Assembly (NCBI GenBank): GCA_026169575.1
Contig: JAPFCT010000124.1
Span: 1 to 8,701 of the forward strand
Length of the DNA: 8,701 bases
Direction of reading: 5' to 3'
Source of the DNA: Faecalimonas sp.
GTDB lineage: Bacteria; Bacillota_A; Clostridia; Lachnospirales; Lachnospiraceae
Shown: positions 1-7,133 of the stretch, one piece after another
Layout: each line of letters begins with the position of its first letter
Position numbering within the stretch: position 1 is the first letter of the stretch
Position numbers and translations under genes: made by a program
The notes under the pieces: model-generated
The model's database searches: none
Told to the model about the DNA's origin: nothing
The model's input: only the letters and a program-made list of their open reading frames with translations

Positions 1-1485
1 AACTGGCAGCAGGGAATTCTGCTTCCAAATACATGGAAGACCGCAGTTGAAAAAGTTGTATTTGACGGATTTATGGGAACCGCGGGAGCGTATATGCCAT
101 GGTTTGGACAGGTGCGTGACCGGGCTGGATATATCGCAATCTGCGAGCAGCCGTGGAATGCGGCATATTACGCAGAACATCCGGCAGAGGGACCATACAC
201 ATATGTGGGGATCCGCTGGGAGCCAAGTCTTGGAAAGATGGATTACCGCCGCGTGATGAAATATAGTTTCAAAAATGACTGTGATTACAATGATCTCTGT
301 AAGATTTACAGAAGCTATGTGATTGAAAAAGGAAGGTTCAAATCACTGGCGGAGAAAGCGGTAAAGACACCGTCAGTCGACCAGCTGATCGGATCCGCAT
401 TTTTACATAAGGGAATCAAAACGCAGGTAATGACAAACTCTGAGTTTTATGATGCGGAAAATCCAAATAAGAACAATCACCTCACACCGTTTTCTGTGCG
501 GACAGAAGAAATCAGGAAGTTCCATGAGCTCGGTGTAGAAAAATTATATCTGCATCTGGACGGATGGGCAGAGCCGGGATACGATAACCAGCATCCGGAT
601 TATCTTCCTGCATGTGAGAAGGCAGGCGGATGGGGAGCAATGAAAGAACTGTCTGATACGATGCATGCATGCGGATATCTGTTTGGAATCCATGACCAGT
701 ACAGAGATTATTACTATGCGGCAAAGACATTTGATGAGAATTTTGCGACACGTCTTGCAGACGGGACGATCCCGGGCCATGCACACTGGGCAGGAGGTCC
801 GCAGACCTATCTCTGTGCGACACAGGCGCCATTCTATGTAAAGAGAAACTTTACGGAGATAGCAGAGAACGGAATTGAACTGGACTGCGCTTATCTGGAT
901 GTATTTACCTGCAATGAGGGAGATGAGTGTTCGCATCCATGGCATAAGATGACAAGAAGAGAATGCTACGAGTACAGAAATGCATGCTTTGAATACCTTT
1001 TATCCAAAGGCATTCTGCCAAGTTCGGAAGAAGTCAATGACTGGGCAGTTCCAAGCCTTGTTTTCTGCCATTATGCGCCGTATGATTTCATGCTGGATCG
1101 TCCGGGAAGCCCGAAGAGAGGAATTCCGGTACCGTTATTTAATCTTGTTTACCATGACTGTCTGATCGAGCCATGGATGATGGACAAAGTAAGCGAGGAA
1201 GAGGACTATATGCTGTACGCGGTATTAAACGGCGGCGCGCCATACCTTGTAAGAGACGGGGCATACCAGAATACAGACGGTTCCTTTGCAGGCGGAGTGG
1301 AGATCAGTATCGAAGAGCAGATCAGAAGATGCAAGGTAGTATCAGACTTGCATGAAAAAGTTGCAAAATGTGAGATGGTGCGCCATGAGATGGTAGATGG
1401 AAATCCGGAAGTACAAAGAACAACATTCGCAGATGGAACAGTTGTCACCGTAGATTTCCAGGCACAGACTTATCAGATCCAGTAG
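1..1485 (+). CDS. Glycoside hydrolase-like protein, GH101/GH129-type TIM barrel (5' partial)
   Basis: The frame is open from the first base, so the N-terminus lies outside the window; 494 residues and a TAG stop are visible. The ATG at 73 is internal and has no ribosome binding site. The first ~115 visible residues look like the end of a beta-sandwich domain. Then comes a probable (beta/alpha)8 barrel with strand-like segments ending in acidic or aromatic motifs: LHLDGW (D187 of the visible part), GIHDQY (D232), YLDVF (D300) and SSEEV (E343/E344). The YLDVF Asp followed about 43 residues later by Glu resembles the nucleophile and acid/base pair of GH101 and GH129 alpha-N-acetylgalactosaminidases, though the spacing is longer than the roughly 32 I recall for those families. 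No membrane segment is visible; secretion cannot be judged. It precedes an oxidoreductase and a sugar importer, which supports a role in glycan breakdown. Family assignment is by eye; substrate unknown. Confidence 0.6.
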   Translation, partial: NWQQGILLPNTWKTAVEKVVFDGFMGTAGAYMPWFGQVRDRAGYIAICEQPWNAAYYAEHPAEGPYTYVGIRWEPSLGKMDYRRVMKYSFKNDCDYNDLCKIYRSYVIEKGRFKSLAEKAVKTPSVDQLIGSAFLHKGIKTQVMTNSEFYDAENPNKNNHLTPFSVRTEEIRKFHELGVEKLYLHLDGWAEPGYDNQHPDYLPACEKAGGWGAMKELSDTMHACGYLFGIHDQYRDYYYAAKTFDENFATRLADGTIPGHAHWAGGPQTYLCATQAPFYVKRNFTEIAENGIELDCAYLDVFTCNEGDECSHPWHKMTRRECYEYRNACFEYLLSKGILPSSEEVNDWAVPSLVFCHYAPYDFMLDRPGSPKRGIPVPLFNLVYHDCLIEPWMMDKVSEEEDYMLYAVLNGGAPYLVRDGAYQNTDGSFAGGVEISIEEQIRRCKVVSDLHEKVAKCEMVRHEMVDGNPEVQRTTFADGTVVTVDFQAQTYQIQ

Positions 1486-1534
1486 AATGGCTGGCTGGAG
1501 CAGAAAATCAGGCAAATATACAGAAGTCAGGAAA

Positions 1535-1540
1535 AAGGAG
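1535..1540 (+). promoter_or_regulatory. Ribosome binding site deciding the oxidoreductase start
   Basis: AAGGAG lies 9 nt upstream of the ATG at 1550. The longer reading from an ATG at 1487, one base after the upstream stop codon, has no Shine-Dalgarno sequence and would add 21 residues before the Rossmann fold that look unlike the family, so 1550 is the preferred start. Confidence 0.8.
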
Positions 1541-1549
1541 CAGGCAAAG

Positions 1550-2845
1550 ATGAGCAGAAAGATAAAAGTGGCGCTGGCAGGACTTGGAAGCCGTGGGAAA
1601 GATGCGTATGCACCCACTGCAAAATTATTTCCGGAGAAAATGGAAATTGTTGCAATCGCAGATATTGATCCAGAGAAAGTAAAAGCAGTTGCAAAAGAAT
1701 ATCAGATTCCGGAAGAGATGTGTTTTGCAAGTGCGGAGGAGATGATCGCAAGGGAGAAACTTGCGGATGTAATGTTTATCACAACGCAGGACAGACAGCA
1801 TGTCGGGCAGGCAATCCCGGCACTGCGGAAGGGATATCATCTACTTTTGGAGAAACCGATATCCCCGGATCTTGAGGAGTGCAGAGAGATTGTGAAGGTT
1901 GCAAAAGAGTGTGACAGAAAAGTTATTGTCTGTCATGTACTCAGGTACACGCCGTTTTATACAAAGATCAAAGATCTGATCGATGACGGAACGATCGGGG
2001 AAGTCGTATCCGTCAATTCCGTAGAGAATGTAGGATACTGGCATCAGGCGCACAGCTTTGTCAGGGGAAACTGGAGAAATTCAGATACGACAAGTCCGAT
2101 GATCCTGCAGAAATGCTGCCATGACATGGATATTTTGCTGTGGCTGACCGGAAAGACATGTAAATCGGTATCCTCTTTTGGAAATACATACTTGTTCCGG
2201 GAAGACAAGGCGCCAGAGGGCGCTGCACACAGATGTATGGACGGCTGCAAAGTCAAAGACCAGTGCCCGTACGATGCGGAGAAAATTTACATTACAGATC
2301 CGGTGACCGGAGTGCAGCACGGGAATACAGACTGGCCGGTCAATGTTCTTGCGCTCGAACCGACGGTAGAAACGATCACCGAAGCGCTCCAGAACGGGCC
2401 ATATGGAAGATGTGTGTATCACTGTGACAACAATGTTGTAGATCATCAGGTTGTGAATCTCAATATGACAGACGGTTCTACGATCAGCCATACGATGTGT
2501 GCATTTACTGCGTATACAGCTGCGGGAAACCGTTATGCCAAGATCATGGGGACTTTGGGCGAGATCATTGCCGACATGGGAGAAAACACGATTCAGGTCA
2601 ATGTATTTGGAAAAGAGCCGCAAGTGATCGATGTGCGTACACTGGCAACCGATTTTTCAGGACATGGCGGCGGGGACAACCGTATGATCGAGGAATTTCT
2701 CGATATGCTGCTCAATGGATCCGGACCGACCAGAAGTACGACTTCGGTAGAACAGTCGGTAGAAAGTCATTACTGCGCACTGGCAGCGGAGGAATCCAGA
2801 TTAAAAGGCGGAGCAGTCATCAATCTGGATACATACAGAAAATAA
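1550..2845 (+). CDS. Gfo/Idh/MocA family NAD(P)-dependent oxidoreductase
   Basis: A 431-residue protein. The N-terminal Rossmann fold has the dinucleotide loop GLGSRG (residues 11-16) and an acidic strand end (ADID, 37-40) that favours NAD(H). The family signature EKP is at 101-103, and the probable catalytic region KCCHDMD (188-194) contains His191 and Asp194. Enzymes of this family oxidise or reduce hydroxyl groups of sugars, inositols and related compounds in the cytoplasm. The C-terminal alpha/beta domain carries an insertion with Cys229, Cys233 and Cys239 (C-x3-C-x5-C, preceded by His227), a possible metal site. The gene starts 64 nt after the hydrolase gene, so the two are probably cotranscribed; no terminator is evident after it. 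The family is confident; the substrate is not. It may oxidise a sugar released by, or presented to, the upstream hydrolase. Confidence 0.9.
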   Translation: MSRKIKVALAGLGSRGKDAYAPTAKLFPEKMEIVAIADIDPEKVKAVAKEYQIPEEMCFASAEEMIAREKLADVMFITTQDRQHVGQAIPALRKGYHLLLEKPISPDLEECREIVKVAKECDRKVIVCHVLRYTPFYTKIKDLIDDGTIGEVVSVNSVENVGYWHQAHSFVRGNWRNSDTTSPMILQKCCHDMDILLWLTGKTCKSVSSFGNTYLFREDKAPEGAAHRCMDGCKVKDQCPYDAEKIYITDPVTGVQHGNTDWPVNVLALEPTVETITEALQNGPYGRCVYHCDNNVVDHQVVNLNMTDGSTISHTMCAFTAYTAAGNRYAKIMGTLGEIIADMGENTIQVNVFGKEPQVIDVRTLATDFSGHGGGDNRMIEEFLDMLLNGSGPTRSTTSVEQSVESHYCALAAEESRLKGGAVINLDTYRK

Positions 2846-2997
2846 CAGCACATTGACCGTGAGCTGACAAAGAAGCAAAAAAGGCAGGGAAGAAGCTCCG
2901 TAATCCTCGTCAAAATGGACATAGGAAAGTCAAAAAAAGATTTAAAAGTGTTTAAAATGACAAATGCAGGACAATAAGACAAGTTGATGGGATTATC

Positions 2998-3030
2998 TTG
3001 CAAGCATTTCTGCGCAGAAAAATATATAAT
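2998..3030 (+). promoter_or_regulatory. Probable promoter of the sugar importer operon
   Basis: A TATAAT at 3025-3030, overlapped by TATATA at 3023-3028, is the best -10 element in the 297-base gap. The only plausible -35 is TTGCAA at 2998-3003, giving a long spacer of 19 (to TATATA) or 21 (to TATAAT). Such a weak -35 would suit an activated or operator-controlled promoter. The start site would fall near 3037, leaving a leader of about 105 nt. The preceding part of the gap, 2846-2990, is A-rich and shows no convincing terminator, gene or structured RNA. Confidence 0.5.
3007..3020. promoter_or_regulatory. Palindromic operator candidate in the importer promoter
   Basis: TTTCTGCGCAGAAA is a perfect 14-bp palindrome centred on CG. 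It sits between the proposed -35 and -10 elements and ends four bases before TATAAT. Even palindromes with a central CG are typical of LacI-family sugar regulators, so a repressor of the importer operon could bind here. No regulator gene is present in the window, and no second copy was seen, so the assignment is inferred from symmetry and position. Confidence 0.5.
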
Positions 3031-3091
3031 AAGACTAAACAAAGAACTAATATTCACAAAGACCATCGCAGCATCGTATGGATCTGTTCGT

Positions 3092-3114
3092 GTGTGGCAG
3101 ATAGACTGCCGCAT
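3092..3114 (+). other. Hairpin in the importer mRNA leader
   Basis: GGCAG (3096-3100) pairs perfectly with CTGCC (3106-3110) across the loop ATAGA. The stem extends outward to nine pairs with two G-U wobbles (3092-3095 with 3111-3114). It ends 12 nt upstream of the AAGGAGG ribosome binding site and has no U-tract, so it is not a terminator. A role in mRNA stability or processing near the 5' end is possible but unproven. Confidence 0.4.
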
Positions 3115-3126
3115 GGTATGAAGAAA

Positions 3127-3133
3127 AAGGAGG
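3127..3133 (+). promoter_or_regulatory. Ribosome binding site deciding the binding-protein start
   Basis: AAGGAGG ends at 3133. An in-frame ATG at 3134 directly abuts it and cannot be used efficiently. The ATG at 3143 lies 9 nt downstream, at ideal spacing, and begins the typical lysine-rich signal peptide. Confidence 0.85.
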
Positions 3134-3142
3134 ATGATTTCA

Positions 3143-4432
3143 ATGAAAAAGAATCTGAAAAAATTAGTAGCTTTAGGATTAGTTGCGACAACAGGAACTA
3201 CATTGTTAGCTGGATGTGGTGGAAGCGACAAAGGCGGAAGCAAGGATGGAAAAGTTGAGCTTGTGATGAGTGTGTGGGATTCTGACCAAGAGCCGGTTAT
3301 GAAACAGATGGCAGAGGCATACTCAAAAGAAAATCCAAATGTAACAGTGAAGACACAGCTTACAACATGGAATGAGTACTGGACAAAATTAGAGGCGAGC
3401 GCAACAGGTGGATCTGCTCCGGATATCATCACTATGAACGTGCTTCATGTAGAAGAATATGCAGACGCAGGAATTTTAATGGATTTAACAGATGCAGAGA
3501 AAGAGTCAGACTTAAAGGTACATGATAATTTCCCGGCACCACTGGTAGATGGATATACAGTAGAAGGTAAATTATACGGAATCCCAAAAGATTTTGATAC
3601 AAATGCCGTATTCTACAACAAAGAAATCTTTGATCAGGCAGGAGTTGCTTATCCAACAGATGACTGGACATTTGAAGATTTCAGAAAAACTTGTGAAGAC
3701 TTACAAGCAGCAGGACTTCCGGATGGAGTTTATCCGACAGCAATTAACCGTAACTCCGGACAGACTACATATGATGCAGCTGTATTCGCAAACGGTGGAT
3801 ATTTCTTAAATGAAGATAACACAGAAACAGGATGGGATAAGAAAGAGACAATCGAAGGCATCCAGCCATGGTTAGATCTTGTATTAGACGGACTTTCACC
3901 GACATTACAGCAGATGACAGATACAGATCCAGACAGTATGTTCCAGGGTGGACAGTTAGCAATGTACTTCTCAGGAAACTACATGATTCCTTCTTATAAT
4001 AAGACATTAGAAGGAAAATACGGAATCGTAAAAAGACCTTCTTTCAATGGTGTAGATAAAGATATCATCAACGGTCTTGCATTCTCAGTATCTGCAAATA
4101 CAAAACATCCAGAAGAAGCAAAAGACTTCGCATTATGGTTAGGAAGCAAAGAAGCTCAGGAAATCCAGGGAAAATCAGGTACAGTTATCTCTGCTAGAAA
4201 TGACTGCCAGGAATTATTCTTAGATACACATAAAGACTTAAATCTCCAGGTATTCCTTGACAATGTACCGAACACAGAATTACTTCCTCACTGTAAAGTG
4301 ACTGCAAAACTTTCTCAGGTTGAAAAAACTTACTTAGAGCAGGCTTGGCAGGGAGAAATCACATTAGAAGAGGCTTGTAAGAGCATTAAGCCAGAGGCAG
4401 ATGCAATTCTTGATGAAATGAACGCAAAGTAA
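3143..4432 (+). CDS. Sugar ABC transporter solute-binding lipoprotein (CUT1 type)
   Basis: A 429-residue extracellular substrate-binding protein. Residues 1-25 are a lipoprotein signal peptide: MKKNLKK, a hydrophobic stretch, then the lipobox LLAGC, with lipidation expected on Cys25. A Gly/Ser/Lys linker follows, then a mature domain beginning VELVMSVWDSD and containing the segment with APDIITMN, typical of family 1 (MalE-like) extracellular solute-binding proteins. Size and architecture match the family. It would capture a sugar or oligosaccharide outside the membrane and deliver it to the two permeases encoded 15 nt and further downstream. Codon use is distinct from the upstream genes: leucine is mostly TTA (about two dozen) with only about two CTG, as expected for very high expression. 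The promoter and operator candidate lie about 115-145 nt upstream. The exact ligand cannot be determined by eye. Confidence 0.95.
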   Translation: MKKNLKKLVALGLVATTGTTLLAGCGGSDKGGSKDGKVELVMSVWDSDQEPVMKQMAEAYSKENPNVTVKTQLTTWNEYWTKLEASATGGSAPDIITMNVLHVEEYADAGILMDLTDAEKESDLKVHDNFPAPLVDGYTVEGKLYGIPKDFDTNAVFYNKEIFDQAGVAYPTDDWTFEDFRKTCEDLQAAGLPDGVYPTAINRNSGQTTYDAAVFANGGYFLNEDNTETGWDKKETIEGIQPWLDLVLDGLSPTLQQMTDTDPDSMFQGGQLAMYFSGNYMIPSYNKTLEGKYGIVKRPSFNGVDKDIINGLAFSVSANTKHPEEAKDFALWLGSKEAQEIQGKSGTVISARNDCQELFLDTHKDLNLQVFLDNVPNTELLPHCKVTAKLSQVEKTYLEQAWQGEITLEEACKSIKPEADAILDEMNAK

Positions 4433-4447
4433 AGTAGGTAGATACAA

Positions 4448-5368
4448 ATGGGCGAAGGAAAGAAAAAAGTAAGGCGGAAAGCGAGCAGACGTGAGAAGAA
4501 AGACTGGGTAGCAGGCTACGTATTTATTGCGCCGGTTACGATCGGACTTCTGATCTTCTATGTATTTCCGTTTATCCAGAACTTCTGGTTCAGTTTTAAT
4601 GATGTAAACAAATTTAACATGGCAACCTTCTGCGGAATCAGCAACTATCAACGTCTGTTCCAAGAACCAGATCTGATGCTCGCCATGAAAAATACACTTT
4701 TATATGCCGTTGTGACAGTGCCGATCGGGCTGGCGCTGTCACTGTTAGTGGCATCCCTCTTAAATTCCAAGATCAAAGGAACTTCCTTTTATCGGACAAT
4801 CTACTTCCTGCCATCAGTAACGATGTCAGTAGCAGTAGCACTTGTATGGAAACTGATCTTCCACGGAGATTTCGGTATTTTAAATACGGTTCTTGGAATT
4901 TTTGGAATCGAAGGGCAGAGCTGGCTTACAAACCCGCATACCGCATTGTTCTGCGTAATGGTCGTGGCAATCTGGGGAAGTGTTGGTTATAATATGATCA
5001 TTCTTCTTGCGGGTATGCAGGGAATTTCAAGATCTTACTATGAAGCAGCGGCAATCGACGGAGCAGGACCAGTAAAACAGTTCTTTAAGATTACAATCCC
5101 ATTACTTTCTCCAACGATCTTTTTCGTAATGATTACAGGTCTGATCGGTGCGTTCCAGGTATTCGACAGCATCTATATGATGGTCGATCCGGTGACAAAC
5201 CCGGCGTTCAACAAAGTAAAGACCATGAACGTTTTGTTCTATCAGAATGCGTTTATGTATGGTGAAAAAGGTTACGCAGCAGCAATTTCTATCTTTATGT
5301 TCGCAGTGATCATGATCATCACAGTGATCCAGTTGATCGGACAGAAGAAATGGGTAAATTACGACTAG
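4448..5368 (+). CDS. Sugar ABC transporter permease, MalF/UgpA-like
   Basis: A 306-residue inner-membrane protein with a basic N-terminus (KKKVRRKASRREKK) followed by about six hydrophobic segments, at roughly residues 21-45, 80-105, 115-138, 165-190, 215-240 and 277-300. The EAA loop that contacts the ATPase reads EAAAIDGAGPVKQFFKITIP, starting at Glu199, and is characteristic of CUT1 (binding-protein-dependent) permeases. It forms the translocation channel with the next gene product. It starts 15 nt after the binding-protein stop codon. Its Shine-Dalgarno is weak (AGGTAG around 4436-4441), which would make less permease than binding protein, the usual stoichiometry for such importers. Confidence 0.95.
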   Translation: MGEGKKKVRRKASRREKKDWVAGYVFIAPVTIGLLIFYVFPFIQNFWFSFNDVNKFNMATFCGISNYQRLFQEPDLMLAMKNTLLYAVVTVPIGLALSLLVASLLNSKIKGTSFYRTIYFLPSVTMSVAVALVWKLIFHGDFGILNTVLGIFGIEGQSWLTNPHTALFCVMVVAIWGSVGYNMIILLAGMQGISRSYYEAAAIDGAGPVKQFFKITIPLLSPTIFFVMITGLIGAFQVFDSIYMMVDPVTNPAFNKVKTMNVLFYQNAFMYGEKGYAAAISIFMFAVIMIITVIQLIGQKKWVNYD

Positions 5369-5386
5369 GGGAAAGGAGGAAATACG

Positions 5387-6214
5387 ATGAAAAAGACATC
5401 TACAAGAAATCATCTGATCATACATATTCTTTTGATCGCAGGTATCGCAGTCACAGTATTCCCGTTCCTCTGGATGGTGTTTACATCATTTAAGACGCTG
5501 CCGGAATCTATGCAGATACCGCCGTCAATTCTGCCGGAACACTGGCAGTTTGACTCCTACAAATATGTGCTTGAGATTCTGCCGTTTGGAAAAGTATATC
5601 TGAATACGATTGTCGTGACAATCATTACCGTATTGGTGCAGGTTGCGTTTTGTACAATGGCAGCTTATGGATTTGCAAGAATTGACTTTCCGTTTAAAAA
5701 TGCAATTTTCATGATCTTATTATCAATCTTAATGGTACCGGGACAGATCTTTTTGATCCCACAGTACCTGATCATCCAGAATTTAGGGTTGATCAATACG
5801 TTGCCGGGTCTCTTCCTCCCGAACTTGTTCAGTGCATTTGGTACGTTCCTATTGAGACAGTTCTTTATGTCACTGCCAAAAGAACTGGAAGAAGCAGCGT
5901 TACTTGACGGATGTAACAGATTCCAGATTTTTGGAAAGATCATGCTTCCGTTAGTACAGCCAGGTATCGTAGCACTGGTGATCTTTACAGCGAAATTTGC
6001 ATGGAACGACTTCATGTGGCCATTGATCGTCAATACCGATCCGGCTAAGATGACATTAGCTCCGGCGCTTTCTACACTGAAAGGACAATATGCTACAAAC
6101 TATCCTGCACAGATGGCAGGTGCCGTAATGGCGGTGATCCCGATGATCGTACTGTTCTTCATCTTCCAGAAACAATTCATCGAGGGCGTTGCACAGTCTG
6201 GTATTAAAGGGTAA
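5387..6214 (+). CDS. Sugar ABC transporter permease, MalG/UgpE-like
   Basis: A 275-residue membrane protein with about six hydrophobic segments, at roughly 10-32, 70-95, 104-128, 135-160, 185-213 and 242-262. Its ATPase-contacting loop reads EEAALLDGCNRFQIFGKIMLP (EAA begins at Glu169), and the C-terminus GVAQSGIKG is typical of MalG-type partners. It pairs with the preceding permease. It follows that gene by 18 nt and has a strong AAGGAGG at 5373-5379, 7 nt before its ATG. It is the last gene of the operon: a terminator follows within 20 nt, and no ATP-binding subunit is encoded here. In Firmicutes such importers commonly share an MsmK-type ATPase encoded elsewhere, which is the likely arrangement. 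Confidence 0.95.
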   Translation: MKKTSTRNHLIIHILLIAGIAVTVFPFLWMVFTSFKTLPESMQIPPSILPEHWQFDSYKYVLEILPFGKVYLNTIVVTIITVLVQVAFCTMAAYGFARIDFPFKNAIFMILLSILMVPGQIFLIPQYLIIQNLGLINTLPGLFLPNLFSAFGTFLLRQFFMSLPKELEEAALLDGCNRFQIFGKIMLPLVQPGIVALVIFTAKFAWNDFMWPLIVNTDPAKMTLAPALSTLKGQYATNYPAQMAGAVMAVIPMIVLFFIFQKQFIEGVAQSGIKG

Positions 6215-6232
6215 AAAGAATAAATCAAAAAC

Positions 6233-6266
6233 AGAAGGATCCGCGGTATCAAACCGTGGATTTTTT
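6233..6266 (+). terminator. Intrinsic terminator of the importer operon
   Basis: ATCCGCGGT (6239-6247) pairs with ACCGTGGAT (6253-6261) with one G-U pair and the loop ATCAA, giving a 9-bp GC-containing stem. A run of six T (6261-6266) follows directly. A5/T5-rich flanks (AGAAGG upstream against TTTTTCT) can extend the stem. It lies just after the second permease stop codon and separates the importer operon from the isomerase gene. Confidence 0.88.
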
Positions 6267-6294
6267 CTGCTTTTAGGGATGGGAGAAGGTCAAA

Positions 6295-6326
6295 TTCACG
6301 ATTTTTACACAAGTTTCGTATATAAT
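6295..6326 (+). promoter_or_regulatory. Probable promoter of the cyclophilin gene
   Basis: TATAAT at 6321-6326, within TATATAATATA, is a clear -10 element. The best -35 is TTCACG at 6295-6300, 18 bases before TATATA (6319-6324) or 20 before TATAAT, so the -35 is weak. It lies after the upstream terminator, which implies independent transcription. The leader would be about 80 nt. Confidence 0.5.
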
Positions 6327-6394
6327 ATAGAAGTGAATGTACTTTCTGCAGACATCTGTGACAAAGATTGGTGTACGAATGCAGAGAAGAGAAA

Positions 6395-6401
6395 AAGGAG
6401 G
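6395..6401 (+). promoter_or_regulatory. Ribosome binding site deciding the cyclophilin start
   Basis: AAGGAGG lies 10 nt before the ATG at 6412. An in-frame ATG at 6337 would add 25 residues ahead of the signal peptide and has no ribosome binding site, so 6412 is the start. Confidence 0.85.
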
Positions 6402-6411
6402 AAACAAAAAT

Positions 6412-7062
6412 ATGAAGAAAGCAGGATATCTTCTTCTGGCAGCGCTTCTGTCTCTGGCAATGCTCGCGGGCTGTCAGAAAGCATCCGGGGAGACAAAAGA
6501 GGAAAGCACGGAAGGCAGAACGGAAAAGGAAGAGGCGGAAAAAGAAGAAGCAAAAGATCTCTTAAGTGGGAAACATCATGTAGAAATCCAGGTAAAAGAT
6601 TATGGAACGATCAAAGTGGAACTGGATGCGGATGCAGCGCCGGTTACGGTGACAAATTTTGTAGATCTTGCCAAAGAGGGATTTTATGACGGGCTGACAT
6701 TTCACAGAATCATGTCCGGGTTTATGATCCAGGGCGGAGATCCAAGAGGGGATGGGACCGGAGGATCAGACAAGACGATCAAAGGAGAGTTTGCCACAAA
6801 CGGTGTGGAAAATAATCTGTCCCATACGCGGGGAGCAATCTCCATGGCACGTTCCCGGGCAAATGACAGTGCAAGTTCCCAGTTCTTTATCGTTCATGAG
6901 GACAGCAAACATCTTGATGGAAGCTATGCGGCATTTGGCTATGTGACAGAAGGGATGGAAGTGGTGGATCAGATCTGTGAAGATGCCAGACCGACCGATG
7001 ATAATGGTACGATCCCATCAGAAGAACAGCCGGTGATCGAAACGGTAAAGGTGATTGATTAA
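6412..7062 (+). CDS. Cyclophilin-type peptidyl-prolyl cis-trans isomerase, lipoprotein
   Basis: A 216-residue protein that catalyses cis-trans isomerisation of Xaa-Pro bonds, assisting folding of exported proteins on the outer face of the membrane. Residues 1-21 form a lipoprotein signal peptide with lipobox LAGC (Cys21). A charged Glu/Lys linker (about 27-50) tethers the domain to the membrane. The cyclophilin domain shows FHRIMSGFMIQGGDP (catalytic Arg in FHR), GDGTGG, SMAR, SSQFFI and LDGSYAAFG. The position of the cyclosporin-binding Trp of human cyclophilin A is His here (HLDG), as in many bacterial enzymes. It sits alone between the importer terminator and the ppdK promoter and is probably monocistronic. 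Intact in length and motifs; a housekeeping gene rather than part of the sugar locus. Confidence 0.95.
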   Translation: MKKAGYLLLAALLSLAMLAGCQKASGETKEESTEGRTEKEEAEKEEAKDLLSGKHHVEIQVKDYGTIKVELDADAAPVTVTNFVDLAKEGFYDGLTFHRIMSGFMIQGGDPRGDGTGGSDKTIKGEFATNGVENNLSHTRGAISMARSRANDSASSQFFIVHEDSKHLDGSYAAFGYVTEGMEVVDQICEDARPTDDNGTIPSEEQPVIETVKVID

Positions 7063-7133
7063 CAAAAAGCAGAAGTCTTTTTTCTGTCTTTGATAAAAAA
7101 GTAACAAAACAGTAGTTTTTACCAAGAAAGTCC

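Noticed and set aside
2081..2623. 180-residue open frame on the minus strand within the oxidoreductase gene
   Set aside because: It lies wholly inside a gene with clear family motifs and shows no domain or ribosome binding site of its own.
2998..3013. Catabolite-repression (cre) site overlapping TTGCAAGCATTTCT
   Set aside because: The left half fits partly, but the central CG and the right-hand CA of the consensus are missing.
3071..3120. Imperfect direct repeat GCATCGTATG / GCATGGTATG 40 bases apart
   Set aside because: Nine of ten bases match, but it is short, unsupported by other symmetry and may be chance.
2770..3432. 220-residue open frame on the minus strand across the importer promoter
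   Set aside because: It runs antisense through the promoter, leader and start of the binding-protein gene, has no recognisable domain, and overlaps well-supported genes at both ends.
6294..6338. Inverted repeat ATTCAC / GTGAAT flanking the cyclophilin promoter
   Set aside because: Only six bases per arm separated by 33 bases; expected by chance at this length.
6189..6689. 166-residue + strand frame spanning the terminator and cyclophilin start
   Set aside because: It reads through the importer terminator and out of frame into the isomerase; the sequence is low-complexity Arg/Lys/Gly/Ser typical of a shadow frame.
7064..7101. Possible terminator after the cyclophilin gene
   Set aside because: Only short A/T-rich pairings exist (CAGAA with TTCTG; AAAAAG with CTTTTT; CTTTTTT with AAAAAAG), mutually exclusive and nearly without G-C pairs, so an efficient terminator is not supported.
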